Below, piece by piece: positions 1 through 10,930 of a stretch of 64,000 nt of DNA. The notes under the pieces were generated by a model, which was given only the letters and a program-made list of their open reading frames with translations, was not told the origin of the DNA and searched no databases. Location: assembly GCF_007655135.1 (NCBI RefSeq), contig NC_045130.1, positions 37,940,605 through 38,004,604 on the forward strand. Reading direction: 5' to 3'. A program made the translations under genes and the position numbers. This DNA is from Punica granatum. Taxonomy: Eukaryota; Streptophyta; Magnoliopsida; Myrtales; Lythraceae. Numbering within the stretch: the stretch's first letter is position 1; each line of letters opens with the position of its first letter.

Positions 1-3000
1 GAAAATATAATAGCCCCGACTTCAATGTGTCTTGACGTCGAAACTTCCTACTTTTAACGGGTCCAAAAGAAATACTTGCCCCCGCTGTATTCAACTGCCC
101 CCTTCCATTTGTTTATGCCTATATTCTCTTTCACTACCATTGGTGTCGCCTATGTTGTGAGCATGATTTCGATTATTTTAATGTCGTATGATGTTATATT
201 ATTTATTTCTATATTTTCTATGATGTGTATAATACAATAAATTATATTGTTCCACTTAGCAATGTTGAATTGCGCATACATCATTCCATCCCAACTTTTC
301 CCTTGTGTTCACTAAAGGAGAGACCTATCCACATGAGTGCCCAACGTGCGTCCGTCAAAAAATCATATCTTCCCATGCCTTTTCCTTTCCATGTCATTCG
401 GAAAATTCCCGAGCTCTCACAAATGGTTATAAATATTTTATCTTCGTGGTTTTCATTCAACTCTCCTGATTCGAAAAATCTATATATAGCCGATGAGTTC
501 AATAAACACAAACTAATTGACGTAAATGTCAGTGTACGTCCTTCTATTCTGCGACTGCAAACTAAAAAAATTCATTTCAATAAGCAAATCTTTTCAGTGG
601 AACACTTTCTCTGATTCATAATAGATATCCCAATAGCATCACTACGATAAACTAGTGGTCGATTGTCGACTGCAATCTATATACTAAAGAACGTGATAAC
701 TTATTATTTTCAAATCAAACTATATGGGAATTCATTCCGCATAATTTCTCTTCAACCACCCCATCAATAATTTGCTTCGAATTAGTAAAAACAGTATAAG
801 TGAATTGTCCCTAGGCTTGATAATAATTAGATTAAATTAAATTAATTAGAAAAACTGGAAAAGGCTGCATCATAATGTCGGAAAGCGATAAAGCACAACG
901 GCTATCTATGGCCGTTATGATACACGCTTGGTCAAACGTTGACTCTTGAGCACCCGCGTACAGCAGCCGAGGGATCCAATCCTGTTGTCTCGGGGACTGT
1001 CGTGGGGACCACACCTCCAGCTGTCCGTACATTAGCGGGCATGCTCGTGTCGTTTCTCAGAAGAAATTACTATATTAATAATCATTTCCAAAAATTCAAA
1101 ATAAATAAAATAATATCCAACTCAAAAATAGGTGAGCCTGGAGGCCCTGGACAATTTGGGCCGTACGTGTGATGTAAAATTGGGCCACAGCCACTACGAA
1201 AGCCCATATTGAACAGACGTTGGTCATGATCTCATCAAAAAAATTGTATGATTTATCGGTTTTTTTTTTGGGGGGGAGAAGAAAATATGATTCCATTGTA
1301 TGCATGATACTCTGGAGCAGTTTCTTAGATACAGGGAAGAGAATTTGATAGAAAAACATCCTGAGTTTTCTTATCTTAAATCTTATTTAAGAAAGATAAA
1401 TAATAAGCTGTTTGAATCAATACATGCTAGTAATAACATTATTTTATTATGGGAAACGAGGAGTAAGTGAATTATATGTGGGGGTTGGGGGGTTCTAAAA
1501 TTGCATCATGTTTACGCAAAGGCAGACTCCAAACTTTTCCTTAAAGAAGGAAAAAAGTAAGTAAAATAAGTCCAAGAGAGGTCAGAATGGAAATTTTTTT
1601 TTAAATGAATGTTTCCGGGTTTAATTCGATTAATTTTATATTTCACGTAAACACCTTACAAGTCCATGAGATAGATCAATCCGATCATAGGTTGTGTATG
1701 TGATTCAATAATGAGTATTTTCCTATATAACTTTCGAGGTGATTTGAACATGAAACTTAAAAATCATATTTTTTTTATAACCAAATCAATAAAAAATCAA
1801 ACGACACTTGTGGCCAATATTGTGAGCGTGCGCGTTAGGCCCTATGGCTATGGATACGTTATCGATTGGAGAGAACGTGTGGGAGAGTCAACTATTATGC
1901 TTTATGTAAGTTAAAAAAATATAACTGGTCCTTTTTTTTTTTAGGGAAAAAATTAGGAAATTTTGGTCGTGTGAAATTATCTTTCTCTTTTTTGCTTTAT
2001 TAATGATGGTGACTTGCCAGTTTAGTGGATGTCCAACAAACCTAAGGACCCTTTAACCTAATCTATTGTCACGGTAGATGATCTCGCGTGCTCCGGGAGG
2101 AGACAAGTGGTCATATGATGTCAGACTCGACATCTCGATAGCTAGTAAAAATGGAGAATCTAAATCCTATGTTAAGTACATATATAAGTTTCCCTAGTGG
2201 TTCAATTCTGGTCCCAAGCTTCTTGATCGACTTAACTGATTCCATAAAATCCCAGAACACACGAACGTACGAACTGTTATTCTACTTCCTAGTAAGTGTC
2301 CATATACATGGGACGGCAAGATTCATCGATATCATGGGATTGGGAAGGGAAGTGACCCAAACAAGCAGTGGTTGCAACTGTTGTGTTGGGTCTATAATTG
2401 GATGACTTCACTAGCTAAGACCATGATATAAAATATCATATATCACAAATACACATGGGTGTTTTTCTTTTCTTTCTGAGATATATAATTACGAGATATT
2501 TTCAATTTATTAATTGAGACTAATCTATATTTAAGTATCGATTTGATCATAATTATGAGATTCTTTTAAAGGGTTTTAAATTTCTACGCTACGTAATATC
2601 AAATTTGTCCATAAGGAGTGCAATTTTTCATTTGCATTACATTTCATATTAAAAAAATACAAAACGTGCATTGCTATTTGGGCGGTCTAATGGCAAAGAT
2701 ATTTTGTGCACTACTACATGGGTCGACCATAAAATATCAGAAATTTCTTCATGTCCTTTTGTTGAGATGCACAAAAATAAAGTGGTTTGTGCTTGGGATG
2801 GGCCAAATGATCTTTAAGGTATGAATACTTCTGCTCCACATTTGCCTATTCTAAAAAGTTCATATAAGTTGAAATGGAAAGTGCGTCTAATTGATGTTGA
2901 CCTCCACAAATCGAGTAGAACTATATAATACAAATATGTAGGGAGATCACAAAATATATACGAAAAATTATCTTGCTCTTTTAAAGAATCGTTTTTTATA

Positions 3001-3398
3001 TTTATGTTTCGCTAGATTAATTTTTTGTGATGTAAATGTTATTACAAAAAGTTAATCCGACGAATTTAAATCACAAAAAAGAATTCCTTAAAGAGATCGG
3101 ACAAGGTCCCAAGACTGCCGACTCGCCTCCTTATATCTATGTTTTTCTATATAAGTAAATGCCAATTTGCCTCCTTCCACTAGCCGACTTCTCTTTGCAT
3201 GCGTATTGAAGAAATCCCCTTCTTTTTCTTCCCCCAGCTAAAGAGAATTTTGTTTCTGCTCACCGCCTCTATCCTTTAAAAAGTCCAAGTTCCTCTCTCC
3301 ATTCGAATCTCAAGTTAGTATGATATGCTCGGTTGGTCTCACTTCGAAGTTCAGTTGACGCAGTAGTTCGTGTTCTAGTCGATCTAAGAGCGGAAGAG
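1..3398. other. Gene-free AT-rich stretch
   Basis: No convincing coding region is visible. Open frames here are short, of low complexity and match no family I recognise. Three TGGGCC/AGCCCA motifs lie close together at about 1157-1206, like a promoter cluster, but no gene can be seen beside them. The last 260 bases (TATATAAG at about 3148, then a pyrimidine-rich leader) are probably the promoter and 5' leader of the gene at 3399. Confidence 0.6.
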
Positions 3399-3866
3399 AT
3401 GGGAATCGTTTTGTCTCTTGGCGGGGCTGGCTCGAGGTGTTGCATGGGAATTGCCATGAAGAAGCGCCCGAAAGTCCTGCAGATCGTGAAGCCCGACTGT
3501 AAGATATTGGAGTACAGCAGCCCGATCCTTGTCAGGGATGTTCCAATGAGCATTGCGGCCTCAGGTATTGGAATAGGGAAGGGAAGTTCACAGCATCTGC
3601 CTCCTGACTATGAGCTGCAGATCGGAGAGGTCTACTACGTCTTGCCCCCTCGGAGGCCTCCTGATGGGACCGAACCGGAACCTGCAAGGAGGATCAAGGT
3701 GGTTATAACGAAGCAGCAACTTCAGCTTTTACTGGCTCGACAGGTATCAGTGCAGGAATTGATGGCGGGTCTCGATAACAAGAAGACTCTGTACCGTGGA
3801 GCTGAAGATGGTTTGGCCCTGGCTTGGAGGCCCAACCTTGAAACCATAGTGGAAGGAGTCGACTAG
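3399..3866 (+). CDS. PADRE/DUF4228 domain protein
   Basis: Single-exon gene of 155 residues. It has the layout of plant DUF4228 (PADRE) proteins: an N-terminal KVLQIVKPDCKILEY block (strand plus hydrophobic turn), then PVLVRDV-like sequence (PILVRDV), then GEVYYVLPPRRPP, which matches the family's hallmark G-x-x-Y-Y-x-L-P. A C-terminal helix follows (ITKQQLQLLLARQVSVQELM). Related genes are often induced by pathogens or abiotic stress, but their biochemical role is unknown. The ATG at 3399 was chosen because it gives an MG start, as in many family members that are candidates for N-myristoylation. The frame stays open to an upstream ATG-like codon near 3333, which would add about 22 residues without family resemblance. 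A TATATAAG box about 250 bases upstream fits a leader of roughly 220 bases. The family call is firm; the exact start is less so. Confidence 0.85.
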   Translation: MGIVLSLGGAGSRCCMGIAMKKRPKVLQIVKPDCKILEYSSPILVRDVPMSIAASGIGIGKGSSQHLPPDYELQIGEVYYVLPPRRPPDGTEPEPARRIKVVITKQQLQLLLARQVSVQELMAGLDNKKTLYRGAEDGLALAWRPNLETIVEGVD

Positions 3867-4144
3867 GGTTGGATTATGTTGTACCGGAGAATAGAATACA
3901 TGCGAAAATCAAGGAAGAGTAGCTGCATGTTACATGTCAAATTGTAATATCCTTAGAAAAAGCTCGATCATTTCCTTCCGGTAGACAGAACATGTGTAGA
4001 ATATCCTGCAATGCAGTGCTAATACCAGCGATAGTTTCTAGCTTCCATTGATTTGATTGTTCGTAGTGCAATTCAATTTCATTGGAAAACATAGTATATG
4101 AACAAAACTGAGAAGGGCCTTTCATTGTCATCGTCGGCCACATT
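3867..4144. other. Intergenic, 3' flank of the PADRE gene
   Basis: Holds the 3' flank of the PADRE gene. At about 4086-4119 it also holds the first copy of a tract (ATAGTATATG..ACAAAACT) that recurs near 5177-5210. This marks the edge of the duplicated HSP21-like block that follows. Confidence 0.5.
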
Positions 4145-4515
4145 GTGTTGGGCAGCTTGTGCTATGGTCTTACAGAATTGATCCCGTTGCTCATCTCTGT
4201 CTTCACCTCATCCTTCCCCCAGTCAAATCCGAAGCTCCAAGCTTGTCTCATAGATCTCTGCTCCCGTCATCCTCCTCCTTTTCCGTGTTGTTCCCTGATG
4301 ACAAGCCCATCATCCTCAAGAGGAACCTTCACTGTTCAAAGCCTCCCTTCACACTGGCCTAAGCATGTCGAACCTCAACCTGATCTCATGCTATGTTCCC
4401 CGGGCACTGATGGCCCAAATCGTCATGTCCACATCGACATTGCCCCGAAAATTTGGAGCACTATTCTTGGTTTCTTATTGGGCTGTAACGTAGTGGACTA
4501 CATTTGTTAGCTGAG
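4145..4515 (-). pseudogene. HSP21-like small heat-shock pseudogene, copy 1
   Basis: On the minus strand this stretch aligns base by base with the better preserved copy at 5225-5541. Shared landmarks are the EIYETSLxL codons, the HEIRLRFDM segment (homologous to the MRFHVPGLSK helix of copy 2) and the flanking tract at 4086-4119. Stops and frameshifts interrupt every frame (for example, just before HEIRLRF), so no alpha-crystallin domain can be made. No exon 1 equivalent is visible upstream, so this copy is also truncated. It was recognised only through its similarity to copy 2. It is probably non-functional. Confidence 0.7.
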
Positions 4516-5224
4516 CTCTGCTTCCAATGCGAAGTAAAAAATAAGCTTCTGTCTGGGATTAGTGGTCCCTGATTCCCTTCCCTACTTCATGCCATTATGC
4601 ATCGATTGTCACGTAAAATGCTTTTGATTCAACTCCGGTAGAGTAGGTCGACCAGAAAACTGCTCATTCCTAGAGTAAGTGGGTGGTTGCGTCATGTGCC
4701 CCGATATCCTGGCAAGAAACTAGGAATTAATTTGGCACTCGTCTTCCACCATGTCCCAGGAACAATCGACCATAGGAAAAGGGCAAGTTCCCTTGTCAGG
4801 ATGTAGCAGAAAGTAGCATATAATATCATCCACAGTTTATCAGTCGACAAAACCTAGTCCTAGCTACTGGATGTTAACGGATTAGGTTAACCAATTCCAT
4901 ACAAGAATTTATCATTACTCTTTTGTTTCTCCTAATAATCCACAATTGCCGGGCATTAGTATCCATTACATTCTAAGACGACGTTTGCGTTCCATTGAAA
5001 CGAAGATAAAGACGACTCAGCCTCGGGTGGGAGGTGGTCCATCCCTGGTTGGGATCCGTTTCTGTTCTACCATAAGGAAAGATGGCATGCGAAAAACCAA
5101 TTACTAGTGATCGAGTCATTCTATTAATTTGATTCATACTGTATTACAAGCTAATTGGAATCAAACACGACTGCGGAAAATATAGTATATGTACAACAAA
5201 ACTAAGAAGGGCCGTCGCATTCAT
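4516..5224. other. Spacer between the two HSP21-like copies
   Basis: No gene. At about 4740-4810 lies a diverged copy of the minus-strand segment seen at 6215-6290 (shared CCATGTCCCAGGAA and CAGGATGTAG words). The duplicated unit therefore extended beyond the heat-shock exons. Confidence 0.55.
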
Positions 5225-6585
5225 TGGACCTCCACATTGATGACATAGCGCTCTGCTTTGGCCTTAGGAATGGAGGCGTAGAGGACCCAGGCTAGTCTCG
5301 TAGATCTCTTCTTCCTGCCTTCGTCCTCCTTCCTCTCGCTGTCTTCCTCCGATGATGACAAGACCGTCGTCCACTACAGAGACCTTCACGTCCTCCTTTG
5401 ACAGCCCGGGCACGTGAAACCTCATCCTGAGCTCACGCTTGTCCTTGTCTACATCCCAAGGGCACACAGTGTGCCCCAAACCATCACGTCGTCCTCGAAC
5501 ATCCGGCCCATTACCTCGAGCATTTGGAGGGATCTGAAAGAACGAGAATATTACATGCCGATGTCATCGTGTTGAGAACACAATCAATTTAAATGCGTAC
5601 GTGTTTCCATCATTTGGCAATTGAAGTCAAATGTCGGGTTATCGGGCTTCCGAGTCTACACGATCGACAGGACCTTTCCTATTTCCCTTTTCTCTCTGGC
5701 CGTGTCTTAAGCACAACGGTTTTTGTGAGAGATAATTTCCATTAAGGAGGGAAATTGGATGAAGGATAAAGTGTCTCTAACGATGGGATTTGAGTTTAGA
5801 GACTTAACACGTGTATTATATATAACGTGCGACCTAGAGACCATAACTCCTCAATTGCGTTTAAGCATTCGAGGTTAGTCTAATACCTAATACCCATCAT
5901 GGAACTAAAAAACACTTACGGTATCTGCATATTAAATCTCACTCTACTAAGATGTTCATAGCTCCATAATTTTTAAAAACTTGATCGATACTTAATCAGG
6001 CCAATTAATAGTATAGCGCATACATGACCAACTAATATGCACATGTTAGACCGTATTATCGAACAAAGTTCAACATCGTCCTGACCAGGGCGACCGGGCC
6101 CAGTACGCCTGCAATGTAATGGGCCAAATTCATCACGCGGAAGGAGGCGATAGCATCATCTGTATGTTCGCCCAATTTCCTGGCAGCTGGCCTGAAACCT
6201 TTTAACATGTTTCCGACCATGTCCCAGGAAAAGGGGACCATTAAAAAAGGGTATCTCCCAAGCCAGGATGTAGGAGAACCGGAGATATGTCCTTAATAAT
6301 TTTAATTTATCTAGGAAAAACTCTTTAGGCAAGCCCAAGCCAGAATGTCTCGAAACTCCTTGTTTCGTATGGTAAACGAACTATTCCGTAAACCCAGCAC
6401 TTACCAGAAGGCAGCACGGGCTCGAGGGCGAACCTCCAAGGCTGCCGTCTTTCTACGGCTGTCCCCCGACTTGCATCGGTGGCTTGCACATCCACAGCAT
6501 TATCTCCACGACCGTCTCCATTGGTCTGGGCTCTTGTGACTGAACCATGGGACTGGAAGCCAATCGAGAGAGGTTTATGTTGCAT
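5225..6585 (-). pseudogene. Chloroplast HSP21-like small heat-shock pseudogene, copy 2
   Basis: Minus strand. Exon 1 (6585-6405) reads VTRAQTN..RGDNAVDVQ then RGTAVERRQPWRFALEPV, which is the N-terminal region of plastid HSP21. It ends at a canonical donor (TCTG/GTAAGT). After an 860-base intron, an acceptor at about 5541 leads to QMLEVMGRMFEDD, the HSP21 methionine-rich amphipathic region. The alpha-crystallin start follows: PWDVDKDKRELRMRFHVPG, then LSKEDVKVSVVDDGLVIIGG. The C-terminal strand YASIPKAKAERYVINVEVQ ends at a stop near 5226. The reading frame is broken at least twice: between FEDDVMV and CPWDV, and between EIYET and the C-terminal strand. About 15-20 residues of the middle of the domain are missing. 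Part of the methionine-rich segment is also deleted. Functional HSP21 protects plastid membranes and photosystem proteins in heat; this copy should not make it. Confidence 0.82.
6056..6241 (-). other. Unidentified open segment inside the HSP21-like intron
   Basis: A 61-residue minus-strand frame with a natural-looking composition: SWDMVGNMLKGFRPAARKLG, then HTDDAIASFRVMNLAHYIAG and a hydrophobic tail. I do not recognise the family. It lies within the intron of HSP21-like copy 2, and a diverged counterpart lies near 4740-4810 beside copy 1, so it was present before the tandem duplication. It may be a captured exon fragment. No splice signals that would make it a gene were found. Confidence 0.3.
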
Positions 6586-8369
6586 ACGGATCGGCTTCTC
6601 TAAATCTAGAGAACTAGTGGCCCCGTGGGAAGATATCGTCCCAGGAACTAGTTTGCCAGGTGCAGTTTATGAAGCTGATGGAAATGTCCATGACAGTACT
6701 GAAGTCATAGGAAATCTGTACTATCAAACACTGGAGGAGGCTCGTTTGAGACGAGATATTAGTATGTCAGCAAGTTTTAATTAGCAGCCAAATTAAAAGG
6801 CCTGGCGGTGGAATTGAAGGCTAACAGGCACGGAGAGGGCAGAGTCATTTTTTTATTTGAGACAGAAATTCCATGGAGATAATGACATCTGTCTCTGCAC
6901 GCATTAATTCCAATATTATAATATAATATAATATTACATGAGAATATAATATCACCATTCATTGTGTATTTTTGAATTTGCGGGGTTACATAATTTTATA
7001 ATCCGAACCAATTAAATTTTGATTTTGAAGATAAACCATGTTTCTTGTGTGAAATTATCCTTTTTCCTACTTTGACATTCATTGTCTTGTGTGAATCGGT
7101 CCCAGGACTCCCAACTGATCAGAAACCCCTATTTTAATGGTATGTTCGGGGTTTCAAGAAAAGAGTATTGTTCAGTAACACGTGTTCTAAACCGATAATT
7201 AAGAGATTCTGGATTGATTCTTATCAAGGAATTATCAGCTTCGCATTTTCTTTTCTAAGGCCATGATCTGTGTTTGTACTCAATTTTTTTGAAAATTTTT
7301 ATTATTATATGTTCCTAAGGCTGTTCTTTTGAATTTTCCGATGTGTTTTGAGAAAGGGAGACTGACTGAACTCTGAACCGAAGCCAAAGAGAATCCAAAG
7401 GCTCTTTTGACCGGTCATGGGGAAATGCTATTCCATACTTGATGGTTCTGCAGCCTCTGTGTGTTCAGATCGGATACAGCATTCCTACATACAGAACAGA
7501 AAGCATCCCTACGGAACAGACAGCATCCTAGGAGGCTACCCCTGGTGGTCCTATGATATGGGCCTCAGCCTATTGGTCAGGATTAATTTCTGCTCGGACT
7601 TCGACTTGGCCCGGCCACAGGGTGCTTTTGGCCCTTAAAAGGAGCATCATTTATTCGTCCTGTAGTTCTAAGGGACTCGGCTCAGCTCCTCCGGTCAGAT
7701 TATTATTTCTTCCGGCCAGTGGCCACAGATAAAAGCAAAGCAAAAGCAATCCCTCTGCTTCTCCTCTTTTCAGCTTTATTTATGGCTGAAAGAAAAGAAA
7801 GACCAAAAGAGATGCTAATTAGGATTCATTTCGGAAAAGCTTTGAGTGAGGATTTTCGACTTTGTTGAAATGCCATCGACCTTGATGAGCGAGTCGTGTT
7901 ACCAGTCCTGCCAGTCCCATTACCGGAACGAATTGGTATGCACAGTTCGAGAACCAGATCATTTAAACATACCCGATGAACAAAGGCAGCATGTACTAAC
8001 TGCATTTAATTGTTGGACTAATACTGCTCATTGCCTGCGACTCCCCGACACAGACACTCAATTGTTCTGGACACTGTTCACTCTATGCACACACCCTTCA
8101 GTATCCCTAAGACATTTAATAAAACTTCTTACACGAAATTAGGATGCAGAGTTCTGTTCCCAGATTAATGGATTGTCGGGGAGTATGCACAAAGTTGCCA
8201 AGAACATTCATATGATTTTGTTCCTCAGTTATTCCTTCTAAAAGAAAAGAAAAGAAAAGACGAGTCTTCCCTAAATAACTCAAACACCGAGAGAATCTAA
8301 TCATCTATTTTACATATAAAAGCAAAGCTTCGGGAACATTTTCTCACAGCGTCTCTCTTTGGGTCAGTC
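6586..8369. other. Intergenic, upstream of the IQD gene
   Basis: No supported gene. Short frames at about 7417-7638 and 7846-8142 have no recognisable domain. The final 500 bases include purine-rich leader-like sequence and probably belong to the promoter and 5' UTR of the IQD gene. Confidence 0.5.
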
Positions 8370-8919
8370 ATGGGGAAGACCGGGGGAAGCTCCATCCCCG
8401 GTTCATGGTTCACCGCACTGAAACGTGCCTTGATCTCTCCAACTAAACAGAACCCGAAAAGGATCACGAGGGGACGAGACAATCTCGATCCCGAAGAAGA
8501 ACGACAAGACAAGGTATGCTTAAGCTGAAGATCCCGACGTTCCGGGTTCCGCCGGAAGTTATTTCTTATAAGGTTTGGGGTTGTCTTTGCAGGGTAGAGG
8601 GAAGAGGAGGTGGGCGTTCCTGAAGGAAGCCACGAATCAGGAACCGGCAGCCTGTCAGGAGAGAACCATAAGGACCAGGGCGGAAGCCATGGCGAAAGCC
8701 GGTTCTGATGCCATTGTGATGGCAATAGCGACCACTGCAGCTGCTGAGGCTGCGGTTGCAACTGCAAAAGCAGCTCTGGAAGCGCTTCCGCTCGCCTGCG
8801 GGCGACCCTCCCCATCCATGCTGGAGCACCGCTCCGCCATCATCATTCAAGCAGTCTTTAGAGGATACCTGGTAAAAACTTAATACTGCCGATTTCTGCA
8901 TATTTAGCTGAGAAGGCTG

Positions 8920-8956
<37 letters not shown>

Positions 8957-10320
8957 TTCCGGTAGGAGAGAAGGCTGATTTTAGTATCTATACTTTAATT
9001 CTCGTGAGAGAAAAGAACAGAGAGCGAACAGCTTATAATCCGAATTTTGTGAAAACGACATATGAAACGTTAACTTTCGAGCCGGGCATCATTAGCTTAC
9101 GGCCGTGGGAGCATTTTGCAGGCAAGGAAGGCTCTGAGGGCACTGAAAGGACTGGTGTGTCTGCAAGCACTAATAAGAGGTCACAATGTTCGGAAAAGAG
9201 CAGAGATGACTCTCCGGTGCATCCAGGCATTGGTCCGTGTACAGGCCCAGGCGTGTGATCAGCGCAGGAACCGGCTCAATGACGAGGATAAAGTAAAATC
9301 AGTTCTTTCTCAGGTTTGCCAACTTTTCATGCTCTGGCTGATATATATTAAGCATGAATGTTTTTAGCCAGCACGATTTTCCGTTGTTTTAGCCTCCAGA
9401 AATTTTCCAAATTGCAGTCCTCAGATTACCTGAGGAGCTCGATTCCGGAATACTGGAATGGTGAGGCACGAGAAGAGGAACTATGTGAAAAGGAGATAAA
9501 AGCCATATGTTCAGATAAGAGAAAAGAAGCTGCTCTTGAGCAGGAAATCTCCCTTGCTTCTGCTTTCTCTCGGCAGGTAAATTGTAGTTTCCACCATTTT
9601 CCAAGTTAGCCTCAACTATGCATCGGATGTCGCGGGTCGTGCTGATCTCAAATATCTTTCTCCAAATCATGGAATTGGAGACTAAGTCCTATCAAGAAAT
9701 TTACAGCCTGAGAGTGTGGTCGAGGCGCAGTTTTTACTTTGGCTTTTACTTTCGTTTTTCCTACTTTCGACTTTGTTTCTGGTACTGTTATAAACTCGAG
9801 GTTTTACCCTAATACTTCTTGTCGTTGTGTCTATATTAAGGTATGGCGTAGGGATGAGGATTCAGCTGACCAGTGGCTGGCAAGGAAGTTGAGGGACAGC
9901 CCAAGAAGGACCTCCTTTGACCAGAGGGACCCCATTAAGACCATTGAGATTGACACCTGCGGGCCTTACTCAGCCTCTGATGATCCAATCCTACTGTTAA
10001 AAAGGATGCCCCAGCAAGCCAATTCGTCCAGCCTGAGGTGCCCAAGGAACCGTCTCGAGGTGCCTAGTGCCCCAATGCCCAGTTATATGTGTGCAACCGA
10101 GTCTGCCAGGGCTCGACTCCGATCGCAGAGCGCCCCCAGGCAGAGGGCTTCAACTCCCGAGAGGGAGAGGACGTTACCATCAAGGAAACAACTGTCTTTC
10201 CCGGCTCCCGAACAGTGCGGGCACACCAATTACCCCTCTAATCAGGATCTTAAGAAGAGCATGGGCAATAAGGCAATTCCAGGACGCTCTCTAGGGGATG
10301 TTTGGGCACCTCGTTACTGA
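8370..10320 (+). CDS. IQ-DOMAIN (IQD) calmodulin-binding protein
   Basis: Five coding exons, all phase 0: 8370-8513, 8593-8871, 9122-9313, 9400-9576 and 9841-10320, giving 423 residues. The N-terminus (MGKTGGSS.., then [16 protein letters not shown]) is typical of plant IQDs. The IQ67 region starts with [13 protein letters not shown] at the end of exon 2 and continues in exon 3 with [20 protein letters not shown], then [20 protein letters not shown]. The exon 2/3 junction within the IQ67 domain is the family's conserved intron position. The C-terminal half is basic, Ser/Pro-rich and ends GDVWAPRY. IQDs are microtubule- or membrane-associated scaffolds that bind calmodulin and influence cell shape and Ca2+ signalling. 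A TTA microsatellite (8922-8956) lies in intron 2. The gene is convergent with the GRF gene. The exon 4 acceptor at 9399 was preferred over the TTTTAG at 9392 because only it keeps phase. Confidence 0.93.
8922..8956. repeat. (TTA)n microsatellite in IQD intron 2
   Basis: About twelve TTA/ATT units. They are flanked on both sides by the direct repeat GAGAAGGCTGATTT, which suggests slippage or a small duplication around the tract. Confidence 0.9.
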
Positions 10321-10930
10321 ACGCGGTATAGCAGAAATTTCGGGGTTTAAAATTTGAACATGGGCAAATCAATCGACCCTCTTACAGCAAATGGTCCCAA
10401 GTCACTCCTGACCATGAAAAGCTCAGCTTTAGGTCCTATCATGGAAGATTTTCTGCCAGAGTTTTGGTAGTTTGTTTATGTCCCAGCACATGTTCGGTAG
10501 CAACTGTCTCCACATACTTGTCTTCTGTCCGATATTATGGCGTAGAGAAACGCATGTACCGTGTAACAGCACAATCACATGTTTCTTCCTCGCTCTTTTA
10601 GGTTAGTTCAAGAATTGCAGGTCGGCCATAACAGAATTTGAGAATCGAGATATTAACCTAAACCCTTTCCACATGGTTGTGAACAATGAATGAGATGAGG
10701 GCACAACAGTTGAAGAGATATAACACCAAGGAGCACTTTCCATTCAAAAGATATTTTCAGACAAGAAAGAGGGCCCCAGCCAGTGTGCTGAGGAAAGACG
10801 AGAAACTTACTAGACAACAAAATGTTACAACAACTAAAGGCCCGACTGAAATAAATGCCGCGAACTCGGATGCTAGTCCCCAAAATTAAATTAAGCGTAG
10901 TAAATACAATAGCTTCTAATGATGCAAAGC
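10321..10930. other. Convergent intergenic region (IQD / GRF 3' flanks)
   Basis: Holds the 3' flanks of two genes transcribed toward each other. No coding region or repeat of note is visible. Confidence 0.6.

Noticed and set aside
225..614. A 129-codon plus-strand frame
   Set aside because: Composition is that of AT-rich noncoding DNA, no domain is recognisable, and no splice or promoter context supports it.
7846..8142. A 98-codon plus-strand frame upstream of the IQD gene
   Set aside because: No family resemblance. It lies in the probable IQD promoter region.
8297..8815. A 172-codon minus-strand frame
   Set aside because: It is antisense to IQD exons 1-2, whose plus-strand reading gives a recognised protein.
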